From Malus domestica (Eukaryota; Streptophyta; Magnoliopsida; Rosales; Rosaceae), in assembly GCF_042453785.1 (NCBI RefSeq), contig NC_091675.1:2120501-2184500 (forward strand): a DNA stretch of 64,000 nt. Direction: 5' to 3'. The stretch's first letter is position 1. Every line of letters starts with the position of its first letter. The notes under the pieces are model-generated. The model was not told the DNA's origin. It did no database searches and was given only the letters and a program-made list of their open reading frames with translations. Shown in pieces: positions 20,952 to 32,531 of this stretch. The position numbers were made by a program, and so were the translations under genes.

Positions 20952-20966
20952 TCCATAAATGAAGAT

Positions 20967-22319
20967 AGTTGTTGAATCATGTGTTTTAATTCCGTGGCTC
21001 TTAAATATCCTTGATTGAATAACATTCATATCATTGATCAATTAATTAATGAGGGTTTTAATTTAAATATCTTTGATTGAATAACATGCATATCATTAAT
21101 TGTTTAATTAATGATGATTTTAATTTCATAGCTTGTGTTACATATCTACATATATTAAACACGATCGTCATACCGTTACATAATCTATTATGAATCTACA
21201 TATTATACATCATTTGAATGAATGATCGTAGTTATGTTTTACGACGACCCTAGTGTAGGAGGACATGGTATAGTTACATTTGACTTGTCCAAATTCCAAA
21301 AGTAAAATGAAGATCGTCGATGACCAAAGAAAGTGAAAGAGAATCCAATCACTTGGGAGGCAAAGCTCACATTTTCCCCGACTGGCCAAACTAGCGCAAG
21401 TGAATAAAAGGGTCGCTGTACAGTTGCTAAATGGACGGCGGTCACGTGACATGCGCGTGCAATATTGGCCGGCAGTGAGAAACCATACCTCAGGTATCGC
21501 GTCCTCGGAAGTAAAAATGAGCATTCACTTTGACTTTCAAACACACAATTTGATGGCCATGACTTTCAAACACACAATTGGATGGCCATGACTTTCAACT
21601 CCGTCCTCGGTTTGTGGTTGACAAAAGTAGAGTTGTTAGACCCACGCGCAATATTCACATATGAGGACCGAGGAGCGGGCGCGTAAAAACACGCGCCACT
21701 TCGAGGGGGTTACCCTTGTTCAGATAGGAAGCATAAGAAAAACGACAACTCAACTTTAACGTTGAGTGAATGTTGACGGATCGTAGTCCATGCAATGCTT
21801 TTTCTATTTGGCATGCTCCATGCAAAGTTTTCTTTCCTATTAGTTAACGTTTGGTAACAAAATAACTCTTCAAATGAGAAAACAAATTAGTAACAAGAAC
21901 CATGATTTAGACCAAATACAATTCAACATAAAAGAAAAATATGCACAAACCTTAATTGGATGAATCGGTAGTTTACGTAAACTAGACTGATAAACGATAA
22001 ACGATTTATTATTGACTTCATGTTCTTCTAGTTTTACTTTTGATTAAGCATTTATAACTTAATTTGTTTTCAAGGGAAAATATTTGGCATTTTCTTGTCG
22101 AAGTACACACTCTTACATTCATGTAATGCATAGATTCATAATTTTAAACGTGTGCATAAACTGTTTTTCTTGTGTTTTTGACGAGTTATTTTTTGCCTGT
22201 GCCATGTGATTTGCATAGATGAGAAATTGTTTCTTTTCCCTTGATGAGTGGATGCACTACATAAACAAACAAGTAAAGAAACTTGTTAATCCCAATTATA
22301 TGCATTACTCGTTGTTGAC
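20967..22319. other. Intergenic, no gene seen
   Basis: AT-rich spacer. The only regular structure is a 29-bp unit present twice in tandem at 21532-21589 (gactttcaaacacacaatt, then ggatggccat). ORFs on both strands near 21210-21590 overlap each other and show no protein features. Confidence 0.5.
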
Positions 22320-23233
22320 CCTAAAAACAACCAAGCCTACGAGGCGCGCAGGCCGAGTAATTAATAAGCTAACTACGTCCTTCGGTGATTGCGGGACGTG
22401 CCAACTCGTCGGCTGAGCTCGGCCGAGGAGTAAATTTGTTGATGTTGCGTTGGGTCGCGCTACTGACTTCTGCGTCTTGCGATTGCGGCCGAGAAAGGAA
22501 CACGTCTCGGCCTCTTGGGCTCTCGAACCTGAAGACAAGGTTACTATTCTTACGAAGTTCAATATCAAATTCGGCTTTCCATGTGCCGAATGTAATAACT
22601 GTAACACCTCACTTCACCGAGAAGACTGATGAAATGACCTCGACCAACAAGGATTTAGAAACCCTTCTCGACCGAGACTTGGATAGGTAATCAATCGTTC
22701 TCGCCGCAGTGCTGTTGATGCCAACGGAAGATACTGCGAGACCGACTGACTCTACGGTGACAGAGCTATCTATGCCGACTTAAGATATCACCGGTTGCTT
22801 TCACAGTGCTGTTAATGCCAACAGAAGATGTGTCAGCGAAAAAGGAAAAAAGAAAAATCACAAGTTGTGAGAATTTGCGCAGGGCAATTTTGTATTGATT
22901 TGCAGGCTTTCCTGGTGCACAGCTTCCCCTATTTATAGCACTGGTCCTTAAGTCTGAGTTAGAATCCTATTCGGACTAGGTTTTCCTCTCCGGATCAACG
23001 TCACCTCGACTAGTCCTATCTTTACTAGGACTATGAATCTAGTCCTTAACTGAGCCGGATTTGTCTTCTGGATTATTGATCCCGTCGAGACTCCTCATTG
23101 TACTAGGACTCGGCTGGCGTTCTGACCTAACCGCCCTAGGCTGGGAAGCCCACTAGCCGATCGGCCTCCCGGGCCGAGAGTGATCCTACCCTCGGCCCAA
23201 ATTAATATTTTGGGCCCAAACACTCGTACATCA
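22320..23233 (-). mobile_element. LTR retrotransposon remnant (LTR and flanking sequence)
   Basis: GC-richer than its surroundings and full of CTCGGCC/GGCCGAG phrases. On the minus strand it starts tgtacgagtgtttgggcccaa at 23233. It has a TATA box (gtgctataaataggggaag, near 22930) and a pyrimidine-rich stretch after it, the usual layout of an LTR. I could not find a matching duplication at the left edge, so the left border is approximate. No coding part and no second LTR are seen; it is a broken fossil of a probable Gypsy-type element. Confidence 0.5.
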
Positions 23234-23328
23234 AATTTGTTACGTGAAGAGTGTTGCAGACACATTACATCTTCAACTAAGGTTGGCACAGACAAGATGA
23301 ATGTGTTTCAACCACAAACATTCCAAGG

Positions 23329-23517
23329 GAGCATTTTTGCTCACCACCATTTAGAATAGTGTATGCTTCCCACCCTATTTATCACTGTTAGATGAATTTG
23401 AATTTCGAGATTCGTGTAATAGATAAATACAAATCTCAAAATTCAAACTCATCTAACGGTGATAAATATGACAGTAAGCATACACCACACTAAATAATGA
23501 TGAGCAAAAATGCACTC
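23329..23517. mobile_element. Foldback MITE upstream of allene oxide synthase
   Basis: An almost perfect hairpin of about 190 bp. Left arm gagcatttttgctcaccacc pairs with right arm gatgagcaaaaatgcactc, and the pairing continues through atctaacggtgataaatat near the loop. A related foldback element is at 56471-56647. Confidence 0.75.
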
Positions 23518-23727
23518 AACTTTCCAATCCAAAGAACTGCTTCAATATTTTGTGACACTTGGTATTCTTCTATTTTTCAATGGGTTCCTATTTCGCACCA
23601 CTCGAAAAAAATTTAGTTGTGACGGAAATACAGATGATATATCATATGTTTTTATGCAAGTGGTGAAAAATTTTAATTTTTAAGTTATTAATCTTTTAAC
23701 ACACATAACCCACAATTTATATAAGAA

Positions 23728-23733
23728 CACGTG
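23728..23733 (+). promoter_or_regulatory. G-box in the allene oxide synthase promoter
   Basis: CACGTG lies about 165 bp upstream of the TATA box. MYC2-type bHLH factors bind G-boxes and drive jasmonate-responsive genes, including AOS in other plants. Use here is inferred. Confidence 0.4.
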
Positions 23734-23893
23734 ATATACCACATCGTGTAAAGAAAACATTAAAAAAATCTCTCGCGCCACTCAAACCAAAGCAACATAT
23801 ACAATTAATGCACGCATTCCACGACCCACCTTAATAATCTACACTGACTTTTGGGCTCCAATAACCCACCGTCTTCCCACCCAACTTCCCCAC

Positions 23894-23901
23894 TATAAAT
23901 A
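23894..23901 (+). promoter_or_regulatory. TATA box of allene oxide synthase
   Basis: TATAAATA. It predicts transcription starting near 23920-23930, downstream of the in-frame ATG at 23916, which therefore cannot easily be used; the next ATG at 23991 fits. Confidence 0.7.
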
Positions 23902-23990
23902 AAGCTGCCAGTACTGTGCCACCCAAACACCCACCATCTTCTACCCACCAACTGTCTCATCTTTTTAACCGACAGTCAAAGCCGCCTCCA

Positions 23991-25586
23991 ATGGCTTCGA
24001 CTTCTTTGGTATTCCCTTCTCTGCAACTACAGTTTCCAACCCAATCATCAAGAAAATCACCGCTATTCAACTCCTCCTCCAAGCGCCGCCATGTGCGTCC
24101 CATCTCCGCCTCTGTTTCCGAGAAATCCCCCTCCTCCTCTTCTGTTTCAGCAAACCCGCCCGAGTCCGACAGGACAAAATCCCTCCCCTTCAAGAAAATC
24201 CCCGGAGACTACGGCTTCCCCATCGTCGGCCCCATCAGCGACCGCCTCGACTACTTCTACAACCAGGGTAGGGACGAGTTCTTCAAGTCCCGCATCCAGA
24301 AATACCAGTCAACGGTGTTCCGAGTAAACATGCCACCGGGCCCCACTATCACCTACAAATCCAAGGTCGTCGCCCTCCTCGACGGCAAGAGCTTCCCGGT
24401 GCTCTTCGACGTCTCGAAAGTCGAAAAAAAGGACCTCTTTACCGGAACTTACATGCCCTCCGTGGAGCTCACCGGCGGCTACCGCATCCTTTCCTACCTC
24501 GACCCATCGGAGCCCAAGCACGACAAGCTGAAGCGGATCCTTTTCTACCTCCTGAAGTCGAGTCGCGACTCGGTGATACCCGAGTTTCACTCGTCCTACA
24601 CGGAGCTTTTTGAAACTCTCGAGGCCAGTCTCGCTGACAAAGGTAAAGCCAACTTCGTCGCGGCCAACGATCAGGCTGCGTTTAACTTCTTGACCCGGTC
24701 GCTGTACGGGGCCAACCCTGCCGACACTCCACTTGGGGTCGACGGACCCAAGCTTGTATCCAAGTGGGTCCTGTTTAACTTGGGCCCACTTCTGATCCTC
24801 GGCCTCCCGAAGTTCATCGAAGAACCCATTATCCATTCTTTCCGGCTCCCGCCATTTTTGATCAAGAAGGATTACCAGCGCCTCTACGATTTCTTCTACC
24901 AGTCTTCCGGTCACGTGCTCGACGAGGCCGAGCGACTGGGTGTCTCACGTGACGAGGCGTGCCACAATCTGTTATTCGCCACGTGCTTCAATTCGTTCGG
25001 CGGGATGAAGTTCCAATTCCCTAATATGATCAAGTGGATTGGGCGCGCCGGTGTCGGGCTCCACACTCGATTGGCCGAGGAGATCCGAACCGCCGTCCGA
25101 TCCAACGACGGAAAAATTACGATGGGCGCAATGGAGCAAATGCCATTGATGAAATCTGTGGTCTACGAAACGTTCAGGATTGAGCCACCGGTGGCGTCGC
25201 AGTTCGGAAGGGCGAAGACGGATCTCGTGATCGAGAGCCACGACGCGGCGTTTAAGGTTAAAGAAGGGGAGTTGCTGTTCGGATTCCAACCGTTCGCAAC
25301 CAAAGATCCAAGGATTTTCGAGCGAGCCGATGAGTTTGTCCCGGATCGGTTTGTCGGCGATGACGGGGAGAAGCTGTTGAAGCACGTGCTGTGGTCGAAC
25401 GGGCCTGAGACGGAGAGTCCGACGGTCGGGAACAAACAGTGTGCTGGAAAGGACTTTAGCGTGTTGGCTTCGAGGCTTTTGGTGGTGGAGTTTTTTCTCC
25501 GGTATGATTCGTTTGAGATTGAGGTGGCGCCGTCGCCGTTGGGTGCTGCCATTACTGTGACGTCACTGAAAAGAGCTAGCTTTTGA
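23991..25586 (+). CDS. AOS: Allene oxide synthase, chloroplastic (CYP74A)
   Basis: An intronless ORF of 531 residues from MASTSLVF. The enzyme dehydrates 13-hydroperoxylinolenate to an unstable allene oxide, the first committed step of jasmonate synthesis, in the chloroplast. The N terminus is rich in Ser and basic residues (transit peptide). CYP74 features are the heme loop GNKQCAGKDF (Cys484, codon 25440-25442), VEKKDLFTGTYMPS with the Phe that separates AOS from hydroperoxide lyase, ATCFNSFGGMK with its Asn, and HVLWSNGPETESPTVGNKQ. It ends SLKRASF, as AOS proteins do. Length and lack of introns match the family. An odd point is that the loop after MPPGP reads TITYKSK, where most AOS have Phe-Ile. 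An upstream ATG at 23916 is judged unused. Confidence 0.95.
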   Translation: MASTSLVFPSLQLQFPTQSSRKSPLFNSSSKRRHVRPISASVSEKSPSSSSVSANPPESDRTKSLPFKKIPGDYGFPIVGPISDRLDYFYNQGRDEFFKSRIQKYQSTVFRVNMPPGPTITYKSKVVALLDGKSFPVLFDVSKVEKKDLFTGTYMPSVELTGGYRILSYLDPSEPKHDKLKRILFYLLKSSRDSVIPEFHSSYTELFETLEASLADKGKANFVAANDQAAFNFLTRSLYGANPADTPLGVDGPKLVSKWVLFNLGPLLILGLPKFIEEPIIHSFRLPPFLIKKDYQRLYDFFYQSSGHVLDEAERLGVSRDEACHNLLFATCFNSFGGMKFQFPNMIKWIGRAGVGLHTRLAEEIRTAVRSNDGKITMGAMEQMPLMKSVVYETFRIEPPVASQFGRAKTDLVIESHDAAFKVKEGELLFGFQPFATKDPRIFERADEFVPDRFVGDDGEKLLKHVLWSNGPETESPTVGNKQCAGKDFSVLASRLLVVEFFLRYDSFEIEVAPSPLGAAITVTSLKRASF

Positions 25587-25963
25587 GTTTTTTGTTTTTA
25601 ATTTTTTTGGGATTTGTAGATTTTGTTTCTTTTGTTTATTAGTGGATAAGTGGGATATTGGACCGGCTTTATATGTGACTTTTCTGTATAGTGATGATCC
25701 GAATAACATGTGAAAATTGGAATATTATGTTTTGTAAGGTGGATTGCAGAAATATAATTAAATGTGGGAAATTATAATTATTCTTCTTCCTAATATATTT
25801 TCATTGACACGCAAGAAATAATCAGGTTTTGAGTGAGGTGCTTGTGTGCAAATATATTTACAACGATATTAAGAATTACGAACGATAACAAGAAGTCGAC
25901 GATCTTAATATTCTACTATTTCGCCTAAAAAAAATCGTATTATTGATCCAGACGATTGAAACG
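25587..25963. other. 3' flank of AOS
   Basis: AT-rich 3' UTR and spacer up to the hAT target site. Nothing else seen. Confidence 0.5.
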
Positions 25964-25971
25964 CTTAGAGG

Positions 25972-28900
25972 TAGGGGTGGGTTCGGTTCCCACCGGTTCG
26001 GTTTTTTCCTAAAACCGAAACTGAACCGAAATTTCGGTTCGGTTCGGTTCGGTTCACATTTTTTCGGTTTTTTTTCGGTTCGGTTTTTTTTTCGGTTCGG
26101 TTATTTCGGTTCGGTTTCGGTTTTTTTCGGTTTTTTTTTTTTTTTTTTCTGTCTCCAAAAAATAAAAAATTTGAAAATATAAAAGCTCACATTCTTCATC
26201 CACAGTCCAACTTCGGGAAATAACATATTTACAACAACAAAATCATGATGAGAATGAGAATCCAAGTCTTCCAAATTCCAAATTCCAATTTCCAAAGTCC
26301 AAACTTAAATAAACATGAAAGTTTAAGTCTTTAAAAAGTCCAAATTTAAAATAAACATCACACAAGTCAAATAAACCTTCAAAGTTTCATCACTTCATGT
26401 CTTGCACAAATAAAATCTTCCAAGTCCTCAAGTTCAACGCTTAGGCGGCCTAGGAGGCAACATAGCACCTTTATTTGAGCTTCCACTTGTCATTTCTACA
26501 TACAAATAAAAAAAGAAACAACATGATGTAAAGCAAGCATGCAACTTAGCATCTAATTAAAATAGTCTAACAAAACCAAATGCAATAAGTAAATTTACCT
26601 TTCTCAACTTCTTCACAAAACTCAATCTCCTCAATGGTTGGCTCATGATGTAATGCTACATGAATTGACCTAAGCCAATTTTGTGTACATATCAAAGCTT
26701 CCACCATTTTTGGACTCAAAGAGCTACGGTATGGATCAATTATTCTTCCACTTGTGCTAAAGGAGGATTCCGAAGCAATAGTTGATACCGGAATAGCTAA
26801 AATCTCTTTTGCAACTCGTGCCAAAATAGGATACTTCGAAAGCCCATTCACCCTCCACCAATTCAAGATATCAAAGTTTGCCTCTTCTTCCCCTTCCATA
26901 TGATCCAAAAGATACCTATCCAAATCATTGTGCACAATACGAGCTCTTTTTGCTTTTCTCATTTCACTTTTCTCTTTCAACTTCCTTTCAATCTCTGTCA
27001 TGCTTTTCTCATTCCCACTTGTAGTTGCCGATTGAGAACTACCACCACTACTTGCACTTTGTTGTGTATCAAAAGATGACTCTTCTTGAATCTTGTAAAG
27101 ATCAAACAACAAATTTTTCACCGCATTGGTTGCAATTTCAACTTTTTCCTCGTCCTCCTCGTCCTCGCCATATAGTATCTCATAATAATCAACCACCTTC
27201 TCCAATTTATGGCGAGGATCAAGCACAAGTGCAACAAAAACATATTGATTCATATCCTCAATTGAACCCCAATATTTGTCATATTTTTCTTGCATCAACA
27301 TAGATATCATAGACAAGAATTCATTATCTTTGTTTTCAAGGATGAGACTTTTGATCTTAAACAAATCACCAAAAGTAGTATGAATTGTTGGAGTATTAGA
27401 ACAACACACTTTTAAAGTGACTTCATAGAAAGGTCTCAAAAAGGATGCAAATATTCCCGCCTCACTCCAATCATGAGTTGAAGGTGGCCCCTCCCTTATA
27501 TTATCATGATTTTCTTTAGTAAAGTAAGGAAGGTAATGACCATCATCTACTTTCAACCTATCAAAAGCCATCTTGAACTTCAAAGCCGATTCCAACATTA
27601 AAAATGTGGAATTCCACCTAGTAGGGACATCTAAAATCACAAGCCCTTTGCCTTCTATTCTCACTTTCTCAACACACCTTTTAAAGCTCTCCAACCTTTG
27701 AGGGGAAGATCTTACATACCTAACCGCATTACGAATGCTTTGTATGGCGGTATTCAACATTTTAATCCCATCATTCACCACCAAATTAAGGATATGAGCA
27801 ACACACCTCATGTGCAAATATTTTCCATCATGCAAAAGTGCATTAGGAATCCCCCACCCACTTATTCGGTGCACCAAATCCCTTAAGCCATAATCATTTG
27901 CCGAAGCATTATCAACCGTAATAGTTAACACCTTCTCTATGCCCCACTCCACCAAACACTCCTCCAATAGTTGAGCAATGGATTCTCCCTTATGATTTGG
28001 AATGACACAAAAGTTCAAAATCTTTTTATGTAACATCCAATCATCATCAATAAAATGAGCGGTGAGAACCATGTAATTTATTTGTTGTATAGAAGTCCAT
28101 GTATCCGTTGTTAGACACACCCTAAATGTCTTCAACTGACTTTTCAATTTCTCCTTTTCGGAGTAAAACAAGCCAAGTACATCTTTAGCTATTGTCTTAC
28201 GACTAGGTACTCTCCACAAAGGACATGCATGCATGCAAAAATGACGAAACCCATCTCCCTCGACGAAAGAAAAAGGTAACTCGTCTATAATTATCATCTC
28301 AACACAAGCCTTAGTAACTTCCACTTGAGAAAAACCAATAGCTTCCAACTTATCTTTTGTGCCGGCAAAGGTTAAGATCTTTTGCCTATTTGCCGCAAAT
28401 ATTTCCTTATTAGGACCATAGCTTCTACATCTAGCTAAGTGATTTCTTAAACTAGTTGTGCCATTTTTATCCGTGTCGGCCATATATGATTTCTTGCAAT
28501 ACATGCACACCCCTTTAACTCTACCATCCTCGATTACCCTATCAAAATGCTCCCAAATTGTAGATCTTGAATGACTTTTTAGTGAATCCAATTTATCCAA
28601 AGGAGTGTCTTCTTTACTTACTTGATCACTCGAGCATGAGCCACCTTGTTTTGGAGTTGCATTGGATAAATTTGTGGATCCACCATGAGTAAGAGGAGTA
28701 TGTTGAGTTGCCACCATGGGGAGTTGAGGTGGAGTTGATTCACCAACAATGTCCTTCAAAAATAAGAGAAACAATCTTTACAATTAATTATTAAATAAAT
28801 TGAGACATAAAAACCATAGAAAGTATAAAGATGACAACTTACTTGTGATGGAGTAGAAGTAGATGAGTTTATTTTTTCACGGGAGCTATTTGATGATCTC

Positions 28901-31125
28901 ATTGAGTTTGAGCTTGAGCTCCAGGGCGAGGCCTTTGATGCACTTGACTTCATCTAATTAAGATACAAAACAAAAAGATAAGACTTTTACATCCCAATAC
29001 CTACTAAATTAAAAGCAAAGTTGTTCAATTGTCAAACACCAAAACCTAGAGATTTCGAATTAAAAGCAAAGTTTAACAATTTATAAAACTCGTGTTTATT
29101 TAAGTCCTCAATTGATGCTTTCATGACCTTTACCACCTGACCTTTAATTGTTAAAGAATGATACTGCATGTGTCTCTTCCCTAATCCTATAATTTCATAT
29201 TTGAGCAATCAAAAAAATCTACTTATCGAAGCTTAAGTTTTAAATGTGCCAATAACAGACTAAATTGACTTATGAGGGCTCAAAATTTGTATTGGCCGGA
29301 TCTATATGCGACAAGATAATAACAACAAAAGATAAGATCAAAACTAAACCCAAATTCCAACTACATTCAACTGGAACTCCTATTGCACCAACAGAAACCA
29401 ACATGCCAGCCAAAATAAAATCCATTATATATAAAAGAAAACAAAAAACTTAAGTCCACAAGTTTCCCACAAGTCTAATGCTTAAAGCACTCTGTGTACA
29501 TCTTGCTTCCCTATACCGCATATTGGCAGGAGCCTTCACTTAGTTGTGATTGTGAGCAATCTCATCTTGGAGTTAAAATAGAATTATTTTCATAAGCCAG
29601 TAATGCCGCTCTGCTTCCTTAAAGGCTTAAGGCTATACCAGGGAACATGCTATGATCATTTCAGTTTTCATTAAACATAGGATAACCGTGTGAAGTTCTT
29701 TTGAAAAAGGATAACCGTCAAAAGAATATAATACCGTTCACCTTAGATCACTTATTTTTGTTCTTTCTATGGTTACTGAATATGCAGTCTCTTGGTGTTA
29801 TGTTACTGCTTTTGATTTTAAAAGCACATGTTTCCCACAAGTCTAATGCTAATAGTACGTTGGGTATTCCTTTCTGTAGTTATATAAAATTGCATGGAAG
29901 AAACAAAAACCAGGAATTAGCACATCCAAAAAGAAGGAACAAATAAAATAGGAAAAATCAAGATTAACCAAGAGACCCAAAAATCTAATTTGAAATCTGG
30001 CAAGATCTGTAGACAGTGCACAGCAGATGAAAATTGGAAGTTTGAGCAAGTCTAGGAACCCTAAAACTACAGGCTAATCACACAGTAATTTACAAGATCA
30101 ACCCCAAACCCCCAATCCATCTACGCCTACCTCTACCTGGCCTAGTACTGTAAACCCAAATTGGTAAATGTAGCAATCAAAATGCAAAGTTAACAAATTC
30201 AATTGCTATGAAAACTCAAAGCCGAAAGCAACAAATTTCGAAATGAAGGTAGAGAGAACATACCAAGCTGGACTTGAATTTCTCCACAAACTCACTGTTC
30301 TTAAATCCACCGAGAAATTCCCGGTTTTCGAACTCTTTCAATCTCGTCTTCAACAACCCTAATTTTAAACAAATTGAATGAAGACATGAATTGGGGGAAA
30401 CATATGGGTCATGGGTTTCAATCGCAGTTTTCAAACAAGAAATAAGAGAGAATTTTTGAAGCACCTGAGTCACTTCCAGTGCTAACTCGCCCAGTGCCGA
30501 TTGCTGATGGGAGAAATAATAGAGAATCCTCAGTCACTTCCAGTGCTCTGACCTGTTTAAGACTCGGGTTTAGAGGTTTGGTTTGAATCTACAGCAGAAA
30601 ATTAAACGTGAGAGTGTAGTCGAGAGTACTAACCTTTTGAGAGACAGAATTTGAGAGACAGAGTTTTGAGAGTCAGACTCGGGCTTTAGAGGTTTGGCTT
30701 TGGGTGAATTCTCAGTCACCGCCGCAGCGCCGCTGGGAATGAGAGCAGAGAGATAGAGTTTGAGATAGAGTTTGAGAGGAGGGAAGGAGGGAGGGGCTGC
30801 GCGAATTGGGAGTGCGAAAACAGGCGAGACCGAGATAGGAGGACTGGACCTAGGTTTAGGTTACACTCGGTAAAACGGTGGCGTATTAGAATTAGGATTA
30901 TTAATTAATAAAATAGCATAAAACGACGTCGTTTTGAAGACTTCGGTTCGGTTTTCGGTTCGGTTCGGTTTCCGAACCTCAGAAACCGAAACCGAACCAG
31001 ACAGCTTCGGTTCGGTTCGGTTCAACAGCTTCGGTTCGGTTTTTTTTTCGGTTCGGTTTTTTTCGGTCTCGGTTCGGTTTTCGGTCCGGTTTTTTTCGGT
31101 TTTCGGTTTTTCCAACCCACCCCTA
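25972..31125 (-). mobile_element. hAT-Ac DNA transposon, apparently intact and autonomous
   Basis: A 5,154-bp element flanked by a perfect 8-bp duplication CTTAGAGG (25964-25971 and 31126-31133). The ends are inverted repeats TAGGGGTGGGTT. Both subterminal regions (25985-26140 and 30935-31115) are packed with CGGTTCGGTT motifs in both orientations, as expected for transposase-binding sites. A three-exon transposase gene lies inside on the minus strand. The 28954-30930 portion is non-coding upstream DNA of the transposase, ending in a GAGA-rich likely leader near 30240-30800. Confidence 0.93.
26434..28953 (-). CDS. hAT transposase (BED zinc finger, RICESLEEPER-like)
   Basis: Three exons on the minus strand: 28953-28843, 28753-26599 and 26495-26434. 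GT..AG borders and phases agree, giving 775 residues. The N terminus is Ser-rich. A BED finger is at about residues 100-146 (C-x2-C then H-x3-C, from SRSTIWEHF to LRNHLARC). The RNase H-like core shows CLTTDTWTS and TVDNASAND with the expected acidic residues. The C-terminal hAT dimerisation region reads IPVSTIASESSFSTSGRII. The last exon adds MTSGSSNKGAMLPPRPPKR. No stop or frameshift is seen, and the length suits an Ac-like transposase. It cuts and pastes the element and may also act on shorter relatives. Confidence 0.9.
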
Positions 31126-31133
31126 CTTAGAGG

Positions 31134-31899
31134 TGGATATATATGAGATGACACCCACAAGAATTTACAAATTTTTTTGGTGAAGTTGGAGTTGTGGGTG
31201 TGGGTGTGGGTGTGGATGTGACTAGTTAATGTATGTTTGTCTGAAAAGGCTGAATTACAAAGGTAAAAGCATAGTCAGATTGCAATTGAAACTGATTTGC
31301 ACATAGACTATCACCACATGTCTCATAAAGAAGGGAAATAATTCATCACACTATTTGCTAGATTGCTGTATATAATTTTCTATCATATACCAAACAACAT
31401 TAAGATACCTTTTTTTTTTCGTCTTATAAGATACTTTATACTTTTTATAAATAAGTAAATAGCGCACATGGTAAAAGTGTAGATTTTTTTTTAAGGACAA
31501 ACCGGTGGTATCATCACAGTAGTATATCTTTTTTGATGTTAAGAAGATACACAATCACAAAGGCATTTTAGTCTTTCCTAGCTACCAACGTGTGAGTAAT
31601 ATAATATTGTAGACTACATGGTTTATCTGTCTCATTTTTAGAAAATATTAAAAAAATTACACAAGTTACAGTTTGAATGAAATTACAACATCACGTGACG
31701 GTGTTTCGATTTAATGAAAACTTTCTAGTAAAATGCTCATTCTTGAGTATTTTGCATCTTGTATTTGAGAAAATTGCAGAACGATAGTTGCTTTACTGTT
31801 TTAAATTAAGTTTAGTGAAAGCTCCGCCAAAGAAGAAAATGGAGTGTTAACAATCTTCTCTTACCTTCTCATTTTTACATTCTAACTTTTATGCATGCC
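31134..31899. other. Spacer between two DNA transposons
   Basis: AT-rich, with a short GTGTGG microsatellite at about 31193-31218. No gene seen. Confidence 0.5.
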
Positions 31900-32136
31900 T
31901 AGGGGTGCAACTTGAGTTAGGCCAACCTGAACCTGCTCATGTCCAACCCGACTTTAAACCCAAACAAGTAAGTTTTTTTTTAGTTATAACTCGCCTGAAC
32001 CCAACCCAATTTCAATCCGTACATTGATTGGATTGAGTTGGGTTGATCTTTTGCCTATCCATCCCCAAACCAACTTGACTAACCAAACTCAATCTAACCA
32101 GATTGTAACCCATATCAATTAATGCTCATACTACAC

Positions 32137-32531
32137 TGTGGGAGCCAAAAATTACTCCTCCACTAAACAAGCCACTAGCATGCTAAACATGAGGAGTGAG
32201 GCTAAAATAAAGGAGCATAATCAGAAACTTCATGGAATGTGGAATGTGGAACATGGAGAAATAGAAGGAAAGTGGGACTTGGAGCCCAAGACTTGAATGC
32301 CTATAAAAGGCTAATAATCCCACCAAAAAAAGGGAGAGAAAAGGGAGGTAGGAGATCGTTCTATATTTTATAAGCATTCTAAACAAATACTGAATTCGGC
32401 GTTGGAGTGTTTTCTTCCAGGTCCCCCCACTCTCATTGTTGACAAGCGAATATGGTGTCCAAGGCTTCTCAACGTGTTCAAAATTACTTATTGGTGGAGA
32501 ATTGGAGTACCCGAAATTTTCCGCTCCAACA
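32137..32531 (+). repeat. Left LTR of the Gypsy-type derivative
   Basis: Starts TGTGGGAGCC and ends CTCCAACA; contains cctataaaaggc, a TATA box, near 32302. Confidence 0.9.

Noticed and set aside
24309-24914. 201-codon ORF opposite AOS
   Set aside because: Antisense shadow of the GC-rich AOS coding sequence; no family features.
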